Shown here piece by piece: positions 9,039 to 18,124 of a stretch of DNA of 64,000 nucleotides (position 1 is the stretch's first letter; every line of letters begins with the position of its first letter). The stretch comes from Isosphaeraceae bacterium EP7. GTDB taxonomy: Bacteria; Planctomycetota; Planctomycetia; Isosphaerales; Isosphaeraceae. The notes beneath the pieces were generated by a model. The model was not told where the DNA came from and ran no database searches. It saw only the letters and a program-made list of their open reading frames with translations. The position numbers and the translations under genes were made by a program. The DNA lies in assembly GCA_038400315.1 (NCBI GenBank), contig CP151667.1, forward strand, positions 1,747,174 to 1,811,173. The letters are read 5' to 3'.

Positions 9039-9806
9039 ATGCCCGCGCCGATCCAACAGCCCTCGCGGTCACCCCTCGAAGGGTTCGAGGCCTTGAAGGC
9101 GGCCCTTTCCGCGTGGGAGCCCGCGCTCGACCTGGACGTCCTCCGCGGATGCCCTCGACTTTACGAGCCCGACGGGACGCTGCACGCCGTCTGCCTCTCG
9201 GAGGCCGCGACGTTCGTCACCGATCGCCGCGAGGTCGAAGTCCGCCGGGGCGACCTGATCGTGCTGCCCAGGTCCGTCGGCGTCGACGTCCTCCCCTCGA
9301 TCGACGCGATCACCGTGCGCCACGACGGCCCCCAGCCGTTCCACTTCCGCGAGCGGTTCATCCAGGTCTGGACCTTCGAGCACCTCGCCGCACCCGCACG
9401 CTCCCCGGATCAGCCCCGCCATACGCTCCTGGAAACGTCCGGGCTGCTGCACCGGCTAGGATACGCAATCCTGGACGCCGTCGGCGGCGAAACGATCTCG
9501 ATCGAAGCCCGTGAGGCATGCCACATCCTGGTCGGCCTCGGCGGCGAGCTCCGGATCGAGATCCAGGGCGAGCCTTCGAGAATCCTCGCACTGGGAGAGG
9601 TCGCACTGGCCCCCCCATGGCTCTCCTATCGGGTCGACGGGACGGGGAGGTACGGCGAGCTGAGCATGATCTCGGAATTTGCCCACGAGGGCAGGGCCCT
9701 GGAACGACGCCGCGAGACTGGCCGGGTCAGCCCCGAGTTTGGCGTTCGTGCCGCCGAGGGCACCGAACCCGCAGCGGAAGATATTCGCGGCACCCCGCGG
9801 GCGTGA
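9039..9806 (+). CDS. Bicupin-like protein of unknown function
   Basis: 255 residues from ATG 9039, which has GGAG 9 nt upstream; an ATG at 9018 is less well placed. Two small beta-barrel halves look cupin-like: VEVRRGDLIVLPRSVGVDVL near residue 65 and ELRIEIQGEPSRILALGEVA near residue 175. Each has the G-D-x-h-x-x-P pattern of cupin motifs. His residues for a standard metal site are not all obvious. The role could be ligand binding or regulation. No DNA-binding domain is seen. Neighbours give no functional hint. Confidence 0.65.
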   Translation: MPAPIQQPSRSPLEGFEALKAALSAWEPALDLDVLRGCPRLYEPDGTLHAVCLSEAATFVTDRREVEVRRGDLIVLPRSVGVDVLPSIDAITVRHDGPQPFHFRERFIQVWTFEHLAAPARSPDQPRHTLLETSGLLHRLGYAILDAVGGETISIEAREACHILVGLGGELRIEIQGEPSRILALGEVALAPPWLSYRVDGTGRYGELSMISEFAHEGRALERRRETGRVSPEFGVRAAEGTEPAAEDIRGTPRA

Positions 9807-9918
9807 GTTATCATTGAGTCCGACGGCGGCGGATGGATCTGGGCGTGTCCCTCGCCGAGTGCAAGGGTGTCGTCGCCCCCGCCTCGCCCGACCTGACCCG
9901 CCCCATTGGAGGCGTTCG

Positions 9919-10812
9919 ATGTCGCGTCCCGTACTGCGAATCTTCGGCACGCTCTTCTCGGCCGCCGGCCTGGCCGCGACCTCCGGCGTCGCCCTGGGCC
10001 AGGATCACACGGCTGACCCCTACAAACCTTACAACAACCAATACCAGTCGTTCGTCTATCCCTCGATCCCTTCGAACCTCGCCCTCCCCGGCCAGGCGCG
10101 GATCTATAGCGACTACCTCAACGGGGCGTTCAGCGAACGCGCCCGCGAGAGCGAACTGTTCCGCGACGAAGAGAACATCTTCGACCGCGGCACGGGCGGC
10201 ACGTCGGGCACCCCCGGCTCGTACGTCGGCGTCCCCTACTACCGGGCCTTTCGCCAGCACGACAAGGCCTACGGCCGGTCCGTCTCTCCGAACCAAGGGG
10301 GCGATCGCCAGTTCCAGAGGGACCGCGAACAGCTCGCGCAGCGGCGGCAAGACGCGTCCCAGGAGAAAGACCCCAGGAAACGTGCCGAGCTCCTCAAAGT
10401 CATCGAGCGAGACGAGTTGAAGTCGTTCCGCAGCGGAAACGAAGGGCGCAGCGGCACCTTCTCAAACCAGGCCGACCTAGGTGAGGCGAGGGATCGCGAC
10501 GCCCCGGGCCTCCGCGTCGAACGCAACACCGACCCCGCCCGCCGGACCTCACGCACCGCCCCCTCGGCCGCACGCCCCAAGACGCGCCGTCCACCCGTCG
10601 CGCCCCCCTTGATCGCCGCCCCGACGCCCGAGGCGTCTCGCCGCCCCGCGACGCAGGACCGCACCAAGGCCGCCCGCCGGACACAGGCCGGAACCGCCGC
10701 CGTCAAGCCGCCGGCCACCGCCGAGCCGACCCCCGAGCAAATCTTGGAGCGAAGCGAGCGGATGTCGCGCGAGACATCGCCCGCCATCCCTCCCCCCCCT
10801 CCGATCCCCTGA
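9919..10812 (+). CDS. Secreted Arg/Pro/Ala-rich protein, unknown
   Basis: 297 residues. A classical signal peptide (RIFGTLFSAAGLAATSGVALG, cut probably before QDHTAD) is followed by a Tyr/Asn-rich segment (PYKPYNNQYQSFVYPS). A charged helical part follows (QFQRDREQLAQRRQDASQEK) and then a low-complexity Arg/Ala/Pro/Thr tail ending in a proline run. No enzymatic motif is visible. The composition suggests a structural or envelope-associated protein. TTGGAGG precedes the ATG. It is separated by about 210 bases from the nuo operon and probably not part of it. Confidence 0.7.
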   Translation: MSRPVLRIFGTLFSAAGLAATSGVALGQDHTADPYKPYNNQYQSFVYPSIPSNLALPGQARIYSDYLNGAFSERARESELFRDEENIFDRGTGGTSGTPGSYVGVPYYRAFRQHDKAYGRSVSPNQGGDRQFQRDREQLAQRRQDASQEKDPRKRAELLKVIERDELKSFRSGNEGRSGTFSNQADLGEARDRDAPGLRVERNTDPARRTSRTAPSAARPKTRRPPVAPPLIAAPTPEASRRPATQDRTKAARRTQAGTAAVKPPATAEPTPEQILERSERMSRETSPAIPPPPPIP

Positions 10813-10982
10813 TCGGCCGGGCGGGCATGGCCCACCTTCACATCGGTAGGATCAAGAGCCAATCGGGCTTACGTCGGGAGAGAACTCGCTCCCCCCTTGA
10901 GGTTTCGAAGCTCCTGAGTAAGATGAGTCGTGTCTGAAGTGAGCCGACGTTCGTCTGGCGTGCCTCTCCTTTTTTTTCCTCG

Positions 10983-11006
10983 ACTTTGTGAAACAGTTCA
11001 CAAAGT
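10983..11006. promoter_or_regulatory. Rex-type operator upstream of nuoA
   Basis: A perfect inverted repeat: ACTTTGTGAA, ACAG, TTCACAAAGT. The core TTGTGAA-N4-TTCACAA (10986-11003) is exactly the consensus bound by the redox-sensing repressor Rex, which leaves DNA when NADH is high. Rex controls the nuo operon in Streptomyces. The site ends 22 nt before the nuoA ATG. A possible promoter, TTGAGG-N16-TAAGAT (10897-10924), lies upstream. No rex gene is in the window. Confidence 0.75.
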
Positions 11007-11028
11007 TGGCGCGAACCGTTGAGGGGTC

Positions 11029-11463
11029 ATGGGCACCGAGTTCACGCCGATCTTCGTCTTCATCCTCGTCGCCTTGATGACCGGGGTGGGGATGCTCGTC
11101 TCGAGTGCCCTGATCGGGCCCAAGAAGAAGACGGCCGTCAAGCAGATGCCGTACGAGTCGGGCATGGACCCGATCGGCGACGCCAAGCAGCGGTTCGACG
11201 TCCGCTACTACCTCGTCGCCATCGTCTTCCTGCTCTTCGACGTGGAACTCCTGTTCCTCTATCCCTGGGCCGTGGCCCAGTGGAGCTTCAAGACGGCCGC
11301 CCAGATCGCGAATGAGGGCGGCGCCGCGGCATCGGCCGTGGCCGGCGTGGGCATCCCCCCCGAGTTCCGCGGCCTGGTCTTCGGCGAGATCATGGTCTTC
11401 ATCGTCGTCCTGGTGGCGGCCTTCGCCTACGCCTGGCGCAAGGGAGTCTTCGAATGGCGTTGA
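11029..11463 (+). CDS. nuoA: NADH-quinone oxidoreductase subunit A
   Basis: 144 residues with three membrane helices ([55 protein letters not shown]). The conserved [12 protein letters not shown] motif identifies NuoA of complex I, a membrane-arm subunit at the junction with the hydrophilic arm. Residues between helices 2 and 3 include a small Ala/Gly insertion. GAGGGG precedes the ATG. The last codons overlap the nuoB ATG by 10 nt (11454-11463), so translation is coupled. First gene of the 14-gene nuo operon. Confidence 0.96.
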   Translation: MGTEFTPIFVFILVALMTGVGMLVSSALIGPKKKTAVKQMPYESGMDPIGDAKQRFDVRYYLVAIVFLLFDVELLFLYPWAVAQWSFKTAAQIANEGGAAASAVAGVGIPPEFRGLVFGEIMVFIVVLVAAFAYAWRKGVFEWR

Positions 11464-12143
11464 ACATTGCCCCGGCCAAAGCGGGCAGCACCGCCGTGGC
11501 TCTCGGGTCCTCGGCCGACGCCGAAATTCCCGAGAACATCATCCTCACGTCGCTCGACGCGGTCGTGAACTGGTGCCGCAAGAACAGCCTCTGGCCCATG
11601 CCATTCGCCACCGCCTGCTGCGGGATCGAGCTGATGGCCGTCGGCGCCAGCCGGTTCGACATCGCCCGGTTCGGCGCCGAGGTCATGCGGTTCAGCCCCA
11701 GGCAGTGCGACCTGCTCATCGTCGCCGGCCGCGTCAGCATGAAGATGCTGCCGGTGCTCCAGCGCATCTGGCTGCAGATGCCCGAGCCCAAGTGGTCGAT
11801 CAGCATGGGCGCCTGCGCCTCGACCGGCGGGATCTTCGACACTTACGCCGTGGTGCAGGGCGTCGACCGATTCATCCCCGTGGATGTCTACATCCCCGGC
11901 TGCCCCCCCAGGCCCGAGCAGATCCTCAGGGCCGTCATGGACCTGCAAGCCAAGGTCCAGAGTGGTGGCACGCTCGCCGGTAACAGCGGCCTGCCCGAGC
12001 TGCTCGAACGCGAGAAGATGCTCGTCGAGAAGCGGACCCTCCCCATCGGCTTCGCCCTCACGCCCGAGCGTGGCGACGAGGAGCGATTCGGCACCAGGGC
12101 GCCCGGCGGCGAGGCCCCGGTCGGCCGCGACGAGACGAAGTAA
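11454..12143 (+). CDS. nuoB: NADH-quinone oxidoreductase subunit B
   Basis: 229 residues. NuoB carries cluster N2, the last Fe-S centre before quinone. Its ligands are visible: the adjacent Cys pair in [11 protein letters not shown], Cys in [10 protein letters not shown] and Cys in [11 protein letters not shown]. The C-terminus beyond about residue 175 is longer than usual and charged ([20 protein letters not shown], then a Gly/Glu-rich tail). The ATG overlaps nuoA. Second gene of the operon. Confidence 0.97.
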   Translation: MALNIAPAKAGSTAVALGSSADAEIPENIILTSLDAVVNWCRKNSLWPMPFATACCGIELMAVGASRFDIARFGAEVMRFSPRQCDLLIVAGRVSMKMLPVLQRIWLQMPEPKWSISMGACASTGGIFDTYAVVQGVDRFIPVDVYIPGCPPRPEQILRAVMDLQAKVQSGGTLAGNSGLPELLEREKMLVEKRTLPIGFALTPERGDEERFGTRAPGGEAPVGRDETK

Positions 12144-12213
12144 CGACCCGAATCGCCCCGACGCCCGACGCGGGCCGGCCCGAACCGACAGACACACGGG
12201 AGCAGCCAGACGG

Positions 12214-12750
12214 ATGAGCGCCTCGACCGAGACTGAGACCGACGACCGCCATGCCTCGACCTTCGCGACCCTCTCGAAGGTGTTCGGCGACGGCGTCTTC
12301 TCCACCTCGCGATCCCGCGGCAACGTCCGCCTTTTCGTCCCCAAGGAGCGGCTCATCCCGCTGCTGACCACCCTCAAGGACGAGTGCGGGTTCTCGATGC
12401 TCGTCGAGCTCGGCGGGGTCGATTATCTAGGCTACCCGGGCCACACCCGCAGCCGGTTCGAGGTCCACTACGTCGTCAAGAACCTCGACACCACCGAGCA
12501 GCTCATCATCAAGGTTGGGGTCGACGACCCGGCCCCGTCGATTCCTTCGGTCTACCCGCTCTGGCGGGGTGCCGACTGGATGGAACGCGAGGTCTACGAC
12601 ATGTACGGGATCACGTTCGATGGTCACCCCGACCTCAGACGAATCCTGATGCCCGACGAGTTCACCGCCTTCCCGCTCCGCAAGGATTACCCCCTGCGTG
12701 GCCGAGGCGAGCGGCACAACTTCCCCAGGCTGACGCGCGAGAACTCGTGA
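12214..12750 (+). CDS. nuoC: NADH-quinone oxidoreductase subunit C
   Basis: 178 residues from ATG 12214. The 30-kDa subunit signature is clear: [20 protein letters not shown] followed by RRILMPDEF and [11 protein letters not shown]. NuoC is part of the hydrophilic arm and packs against NuoD near the quinone cavity. It is a separate gene here, not fused to nuoD as in E. coli. The frame remains open upstream into nuoB, but the ATG with GGGAGCAG in front is the sensible start. Confidence 0.95.
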   Translation: MSASTETETDDRHASTFATLSKVFGDGVFSTSRSRGNVRLFVPKERLIPLLTTLKDECGFSMLVELGGVDYLGYPGHTRSRFEVHYVVKNLDTTEQLIIKVGVDDPAPSIPSVYPLWRGADWMEREVYDMYGITFDGHPDLRRILMPDEFTAFPLRKDYPLRGRGERHNFPRLTRENS

Positions 12751-12832
12751 CCAGGGCCGGACTCCCCGCCGGCCCCCCTCAACCGAACATCGACGCCCGA
12801 CCGCCCCGTCTCGTCCCCAGGTGCGACCCACA

Positions 12833-14053
12833 ATGCCGGCGAACTTGCTCGACGATCCCGAGCTCGAAGCAGAGTCCAAGCCCTACCTCTGGACCTTGAA
12901 CTTCGGCCCGCAGCACCCGGCCACTCACACGACGCTGCGCCTGGTCCTCGACCTGGATGGCGAGCGCATCGTCCGCGCCACGCCGCACATCGGCTACCTG
13001 CACTCCGGGTTCGAGAAGCTCGGCGAGCACCTCAACTTCAACCAGTACGTCACGGTCGTCGACCGCAAGAACTACATCAGCCCGCCGATGAACGAGGTGG
13101 CCTGGCACAACGCCGTGGAGAAGCTCCTCGACATCGAGCTGACCAAGCGTTGCCAGTACATCCGGGTCATCATCGGCGAGCTGGCCCGCATCAGCGACCA
13201 CCTTCTGTGTACGGGCGCCGCGGCGCTCGACCTGGGGGCGTTCACCGCCTTCCTCTTCGCGTTCAATCAGCGTGAGCTGATCTACGACGTCTACGAGGAG
13301 ATGTCGGGCTACAGGTTCCACCCCGGCTACACCCGGGTCGGCGGCCTGATGTACGACTTCAACGACAAGGTGATCGGCCGGATCCGCAAGTTCCTCGACG
13401 CCATGCCCCGCGTCCTGTCGGACATGGAGAAGCTGCTCTTCCGCAACAAGATCTTCCTGGACCGGATGAGGGGCGTCGGCACGCTCAGCCGCGAAGACGC
13501 GATCAACTTCTCCGCCAGCGGCCCCATCGCCCGCGCCAGCGGCGTGACGTACGACCTCCGCAAGGACGAGCCGTACCTGGCCTACAACGACTTCGACTTC
13601 ATCGTCCCCTATGCCACCGAGGGCGACTGCTACGCCCGGTTCCAGGTGCGCATGGAGGAGATGGTCCAGAGCATCTCGATCGTCAAGCAGGCCATCGAGA
13701 ACCTCCCCTCCGGCCCGTACAACGTGCCGATCGCCGAGAAGTTCCCGCTGCCCGACAAGGGGACCTCCTACAACAGCATGGAAGGCCTGATCCAGCACTT
13801 CGAGCTGATCATGCCCAACCGGGGCCTGGAGTCGCCCAAGGACGAGATCTACGCGGCCATCGAGTCGCCCAACGGCGAGCTCGGCTATTATCTCGTCACC
13901 GACGGCAGCAAGACCGCCTGGCGGACCCGGACCAGGCCCCCCTCTTACATCCACTTCCAGGTCTTCCCGCACATCATCAAGGATCACCTGCTGGCCGACA
14001 TCGTGGCCGTGCTCGGCAGCCTGAACATCATCGCCGCCGAGCTCGACCGCTAG
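12833..14053 (+). CDS. nuoD: NADH-quinone oxidoreductase subunit D
   Basis: 406 residues from ATG 12833; an in-frame GTG at 12821 would add four residues. The 49-kDa subunit forms the quinone pocket with NuoB. Characteristic segments are LNFGPQHPATHTTLRLVLDL, PHIGYLHSGFEKLGE, the quinone-site Tyr in NQYVTVVDRKNYISPPMNE, and the C-terminal region LLADIVAVLGSLNIIAAELDR. The protein is homologous to the large subunit of [NiFe] hydrogenases but lacks the metal Cys residues, as expected of complex I. Confidence 0.97.
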   Translation: MPANLLDDPELEAESKPYLWTLNFGPQHPATHTTLRLVLDLDGERIVRATPHIGYLHSGFEKLGEHLNFNQYVTVVDRKNYISPPMNEVAWHNAVEKLLDIELTKRCQYIRVIIGELARISDHLLCTGAAALDLGAFTAFLFAFNQRELIYDVYEEMSGYRFHPGYTRVGGLMYDFNDKVIGRIRKFLDAMPRVLSDMEKLLFRNKIFLDRMRGVGTLSREDAINFSASGPIARASGVTYDLRKDEPYLAYNDFDFIVPYATEGDCYARFQVRMEEMVQSISIVKQAIENLPSGPYNVPIAEKFPLPDKGTSYNSMEGLIQHFELIMPNRGLESPKDEIYAAIESPNGELGYYLVTDGSKTAWRTRTRPPSYIHFQVFPHIIKDHLLADIVAVLGSLNIIAAELDR

Positions 14054-14127
14054 GTCGACCCGACGCAGCGACGACCTGACATTCCTTCGAACGGCCGAAC
14101 CGACCGACTTCCCCAGGACCTCACTCG

Positions 14128-14625
14128 ATGCCCGCCGAAGTGACAAGCCCGATGCTCAGCGAGGCGATCCGCGACAAGATCCGCGCCTTCATCCCGCGCT
14201 ACCCGAGCAAGCGGGCCGTCACGCTCCCCGCGCTGCACATCGTCCACGAGCACTTCCGCTGCGTCCCGTTCCAGGCCATGGCCGAGATCGCCGAGATCCT
14301 CGAACTGGCGCCGGCCGAAGTGCACGACACAATGAGCTTCTACGGGTTCTTCCCGCAGGCCCCCATCGGCGAGAAGCGCCTCTGGGTCTGCCGGTCGATC
14401 TCGTGCATGCTCCGCGGTGGCGACGAGACCCTCGAAGTCGTCTGCAAGAAGCTGGGAATCCACAACGCCGAGACCACCGCCGACGGCAAGCTGAGCGTCG
14501 AGTTCGCCGAATGCCTCGGCATCTGCGACTTCGCCCCGGCCGCCCTCTGCGACACCGGCAAGATCTACGGCCCGCTCGAGACCGAGGCCCAGGTCGACGC
14601 CATGCTCGAAGACCTCGGCCGCTAG
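14128..14625 (+). CDS. nuoE: NADH-quinone oxidoreductase subunit E
   Basis: 165 residues. The 24-kDa subunit binds the off-path [2Fe-2S] cluster N1a. Ligand Cys residues are in WVCRSISCMLRGG and ECLGICDFAPA. The N-terminal helical domain (YPSKRAVTLPALHIVHEHF) is normal for the family. It works with NuoF in the NADH dehydrogenase module. Between this gene and nuoF sits an inverted-repeat element (14634-14688). Confidence 0.96.
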   Translation: MPAEVTSPMLSEAIRDKIRAFIPRYPSKRAVTLPALHIVHEHFRCVPFQAMAEIAEILELAPAEVHDTMSFYGFFPQAPIGEKRLWVCRSISCMLRGGDETLEVVCKKLGIHNAETTADGKLSVEFAECLGICDFAPAALCDTGKIYGPLETEAQVDAMLEDLGR

Positions 14626-14633
14626 CCCGACAA

Positions 14634-14688
14634 GGGAAAATGGGGACCGGCTCCGCAGCGAAGTGAAGGTGCCTGTCCCCTTTTTCCC
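14634..14688. repeat. REP-like inverted repeat between nuoE and nuoF
   Basis: Arms of 21 nt begin GGGAAAATGGGGACCGGCTC (14634) and, as the reverse complement of the right arm, GGGAAAAAGGGGACAGGCAC (ending 14688). Only three positions differ over 21. The loop is about 13 nt. Related GAAATGGGGAC units occur at 45331-45360. This looks like a dispersed palindromic repeat that has landed inside the operon, leaving an RNA hairpin about 110 nt before the nuoF start. Confidence 0.65.
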
Positions 14689-14798
14689 GCCCGACTCAAT
14701 TGCAGCCCGCACACACGACCCCGCACGAGACGAGACGGCCCAGGCACGCGACCGAACGCCCCGCGCGACCGCCCGCCGCCAGGCAGGAGATTGACCCT

Positions 14799-16196
14799 TT
14801 GGCCGCATTCGAACCGGTCCTCTCCCGAAACTGGGACGTCCCCGATAGCCACACGCTGGGCGTCTACGAGTCCCGCGGCGGCTACCAGTCGGCGCGCAAG
14901 GTCCTCTCGTCGATGTCGCCCGACGACGTCGTCAACCTCGTCAAAGCGAGCGAGCTGCGGGGCCGCGGCGGCGCGGGCTTCCCCTGCGGCCTGAAGTGGT
15001 CGTTCCTGCCGAAAGACCGGCAGGAGACCCTCATGTGCATCAACGCCGACGAGAGCGAGCCGGCGACGTTCAACAACCGGATCCTCATGGAGGCTGACCC
15101 CCATCAGCTCATCGAGGGGATCCTCATCTCCTGCTTCGCCACCAAGGCGACCGCCGCCTACCTCTACGTCCGGTTCGAGTACATCCACGCCTACCGCATC
15201 CTCGAGCAGGCCATCAAAGAGGCCCGCGACGCCGGACTGCTGGGCAACAACATCCTGGGCTCGGGCTACAACCTGGAGATCTGGGTCCACCGGGGTGCCG
15301 GCGCCTACATCTGCGGCGAGGAGACCGGCCTGATCGAGAGCCTGGAAGGCAAGCGGGGCTGGCCCCGGATCAAGCCGCCGTTCCCGGCCATCGAGGGAGC
15401 CTTCCGCAAGCCGACGGTCGTCAACAATGTTGAGACCCTCTGCTGCGTCCCCCACATCGTCGAGCGCGGGGCCGACTGGTTCAAGTCGATCGGCACGCCC
15501 AAGAGCTATGGCCCCAAGCTGTATTGCATCTCGGGCCATGTGAACAAGCAGGTCTGCGTCGAGCTGCCGCTGGGCGCCACCACCAATCAGCTCATCGAGG
15601 ATCACGCCGGCGGCGTCTGGAAGGGCCGCAAGGCCAAGGCCGCCGTCCCGGGCGGGATCAGCATGGGCCTGTTGTCGGCCGCCGAGCTGGATGTCCCGCT
15701 CGACTTCGAGGCCCTCCGCTCAACCGGCTGCCTCGGGCTGGGGACCGCCGCGGTCACCGTCATGGACGACCAGACGCGGATCATCGATTACCTGTACAAC
15801 ACCGCCCGCTTCTTCGCCCACGAGAGCTGCGGCCAGTGCACCCCCTGCCGCGAGGGGACCGCCTGGATCTACAAGGCGATCAAGCGAATTCGCAACGGCG
15901 GCGGGCGGATCGAAGACCTCGACACGCTCGGCCACCTCTCGGCCAACATGGGCATCATGCCCGGCACCACCATCTGCGGGCTGGCCGACGGCGCCGCCTG
16001 GCCGCTCAAGAATGCCCTGGCCAAGTTCAGGCCCGAGCTCGAAGAGTTCATCCGAGACCATCAGTCGCCCGACTACGCCGTGACCCCGCTGCAGCAGGCC
16101 ATCTCCAACGGCACACCGGGCGACGCGGCGGTCGCCAACTACCTGCCGGTGATCAGCGCCCCAGGGTCGATCCTCCGATCGCCCGAGAGCCGCTGA
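14799..16196 (+). CDS. nuoF: NADH-quinone oxidoreductase subunit F
   Basis: 465 residues if translation starts at TTG 14799, which has AGGAG 9 nt upstream and gives the usual NuoF N-terminus (EPVLSRNWDVPDSHTLGVYE). An earlier TTG at 14700 lies next to a repeat hairpin and has no ribosome site. NuoF holds the NADH site and FMN: RGRGGAGFPCGLKW and GAGAYICGEETGLIESLEG. It also binds a [4Fe-4S] cluster through HESCGQCTPCREGTAW and the later Cys in GTTICGLADG. It is the electron entry point of complex I. Confidence 0.94.
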   Translation: MAAFEPVLSRNWDVPDSHTLGVYESRGGYQSARKVLSSMSPDDVVNLVKASELRGRGGAGFPCGLKWSFLPKDRQETLMCINADESEPATFNNRILMEADPHQLIEGILISCFATKATAAYLYVRFEYIHAYRILEQAIKEARDAGLLGNNILGSGYNLEIWVHRGAGAYICGEETGLIESLEGKRGWPRIKPPFPAIEGAFRKPTVVNNVETLCCVPHIVERGADWFKSIGTPKSYGPKLYCISGHVNKQVCVELPLGATTNQLIEDHAGGVWKGRKAKAAVPGGISMGLLSAAELDVPLDFEALRSTGCLGLGTAAVTVMDDQTRIIDYLYNTARFFAHESCGQCTPCREGTAWIYKAIKRIRNGGGRIEDLDTLGHLSANMGIMPGTTICGLADGAAWPLKNALAKFRPELEEFIRDHQSPDYAVTPLQQAISNGTPGDAAVANYLPVISAPGSILRSPESR

Positions 16197-16272
16197 CCCG
16201 CCTGGACAGGCACGAACGCAAGGCCGCCGAACACCCGACCAACGACCCGACGCGAGACAGGGAACACGCCCG

Positions 16273-18045
16273 ATGGCGACGATCCTCATCAACGGCCAGG
16301 AATACCCCCTCCCCGAGGGGGAGAAGCTCAACGCCATCCAGGCCGCCCAGCGCATCGGGGTCGAGATCCCCTACTACTGCTGGCACCCCTCCCTCTCCGT
16401 CGTGGCCAACTGCCGGATGTGCGAGATCGAGGTCGGCTCGAAGGACCCGAAGACCGGCGAGATCCGGATGGTCCCGAAGCTCGTCCCCGGCTGCCAGACG
16501 CCGGCCAAGGACGGGACCGTCCTTGTCACCGACAGCCCCAAGGTCGTCGAGCATCAGCGGATGATCATGGAGCTGCTGCTCCTGAATCACCCGCTCGACT
16601 GCCCCGTCTGCGACCAGGCCGGCGAGTGCGGCCTGCAAGACTACAGCTACTCCAACGGCCAGGCCGTCCACCGGTTCGTCGAGGAACGGGTGGTCAACCC
16701 CCGCAAGGAGGTCGCCGAGACCATCCAGCTGAACGCGGACCGGTGCATCATGTGCACCCGCTGCGTCCGCTTCACCCGCGAGATCACCCATACCGGCGAG
16801 CTGCAGGTCATCAGCCGCGGCAGTCACGCCGAGATCGACATCTTCCCCGGCCACCCCGTCGCCAATGCCCTGGCCGGCAATGTGGTCGACCTCTGCCCGG
16901 TCGGGGCCCTGCTCGACAAGGACTTCCTCCACAAGCAGCGCGTCTGGTTCCTGTCCAAGCACGACGGCGTTTGCACCCGCTGCTCCACCGGCTGCAACAT
17001 CAGCTCCGAGGAGAATCGCGGCGAGATCTGGCGGTTCAAGCCTCGCAACAATCCGCTGGTCAACGACTACTGGATCTGCGACGAGGGCCGATACAGCTAC
17101 AAGTCGGCCAACGACCCCAGCCTGCTCACGGCCATGTACGCCCGGATCGGCAACGAGCTGGGCCCGGTCCTGACCGACCAGGCGCTCAAGTCGGCCGGCC
17201 AGGAACTGACCAAGGTCGCCAGCGAAGGCGGAAAGATCGCCGCCGTGATCTCGCCGTTCCTGACGGTCGAAGAAGCCTACCTGCTCGCCGGTTACATCAA
17301 GGGCCTCAGCCCCGACGCCGTGCTCGCCCTCGGAGCAGTCCCGGTGGTGGGCGAAGACCAGACGTTCACGCCCGACAAGGTCAAGGGGCGTAACGGCGAC
17401 ACCAGCTTCCTGGACCCGAAGCCGTTCACGATCCACGCCGAGAAGTGCCCGAACCGCAAGGGTGTTGAGGCCGTGCTCGCCCACTTCCAGGGCGAGGTGA
17501 TCGACTTCAACGCCCTGACGGGGCGGATCGCCGCCGGCGAGTTCAAGGCCCTGTACTACACCTCGGGCTCGCCCGACCTCTGGGCCGATGAAGAGGCCGC
17601 CCGATCCTTGCGATCAGGCGTCAGCTACCTCGTCGTCCAGGACACTCTCGTCACGCCGCTGGCACAACTGGCGGACGTGGTGCTGGCCTCGGCCACATTT
17701 GCCGAGAAGGCCGGCAGTTACGTTAATGCCGACGGCCGGTTGCAGTATGCCGAAGCGGCCCTACCGCCCCGCGACGGCAGCCTGCCCGACCTGGACATCC
17801 TGGCGATCCTCGGCGGCCGCTCCGGCGGGCCGGTGGAATCGTCGGCGGTTCTCGCCGAGCTGGCCGCCAAGATCCCGGCGTTCGGCGTCGCCGCGGGCGG
17901 CAAGCTGCCGACCTACGGCGCCTTGCTAGGTGACGCACCCGCGCCTTTGCCGACCAATGGCGACGCGCCGACCCCGTTCATCGACGCCTGGTCCAAGACC
18001 AGGGCCCAGATCGGCACCCGCTCCGGCGCGGGCGCCACCCGCTGA
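16273..18045 (+). CDS. nuoG: NADH-quinone oxidoreductase subunit G
   Basis: 590 residues. The N-terminal ferredoxin-like domain has [2Fe-2S] Cys in IPYYCWHPSLSVVANCRMCE and PGCQTPA. The His-ligated cluster region is HPLDCPVCDQAGECGLQDY. Two [4Fe-4S] sites are CIMCTRCVRF and LCPVGALL. A further CTRCSTGCN motif opens the molybdopterin-oxidoreductase-like domain. That C-terminal domain is short (about 330 residues) compared with the roughly 900-residue E. coli protein, and nearer the size of many other bacterial NuoG proteins. ATG 16273 is 76 nt after nuoF. Confidence 0.95.
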   Translation: MATILINGQEYPLPEGEKLNAIQAAQRIGVEIPYYCWHPSLSVVANCRMCEIEVGSKDPKTGEIRMVPKLVPGCQTPAKDGTVLVTDSPKVVEHQRMIMELLLLNHPLDCPVCDQAGECGLQDYSYSNGQAVHRFVEERVVNPRKEVAETIQLNADRCIMCTRCVRFTREITHTGELQVISRGSHAEIDIFPGHPVANALAGNVVDLCPVGALLDKDFLHKQRVWFLSKHDGVCTRCSTGCNISSEENRGEIWRFKPRNNPLVNDYWICDEGRYSYKSANDPSLLTAMYARIGNELGPVLTDQALKSAGQELTKVASEGGKIAAVISPFLTVEEAYLLAGYIKGLSPDAVLALGAVPVVGEDQTFTPDKVKGRNGDTSFLDPKPFTIHAEKCPNRKGVEAVLAHFQGEVIDFNALTGRIAAGEFKALYYTSGSPDLWADEEAARSLRSGVSYLVVQDTLVTPLAQLADVVLASATFAEKAGSYVNADGRLQYAEAALPPRDGSLPDLDILAILGGRSGGPVESSAVLAELAAKIPAFGVAAGGKLPTYGALLGDAPAPLPTNGDAPTPFIDAWSKTRAQIGTRSGAGATR

Positions 18046-18124
18046 CACGTCGGCCCGGCCGGCGCCCCGACGGGCGTCGGCCTTGCCCGGTCCCTCGCGA
18101 ACCGTCCTCAGAGGTGAGTCTCCC

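Noticed and set aside
10969-10979. T tract before nuoA as an intrinsic terminator of the upstream gene
   Set aside because: No stable stem precedes the T run.
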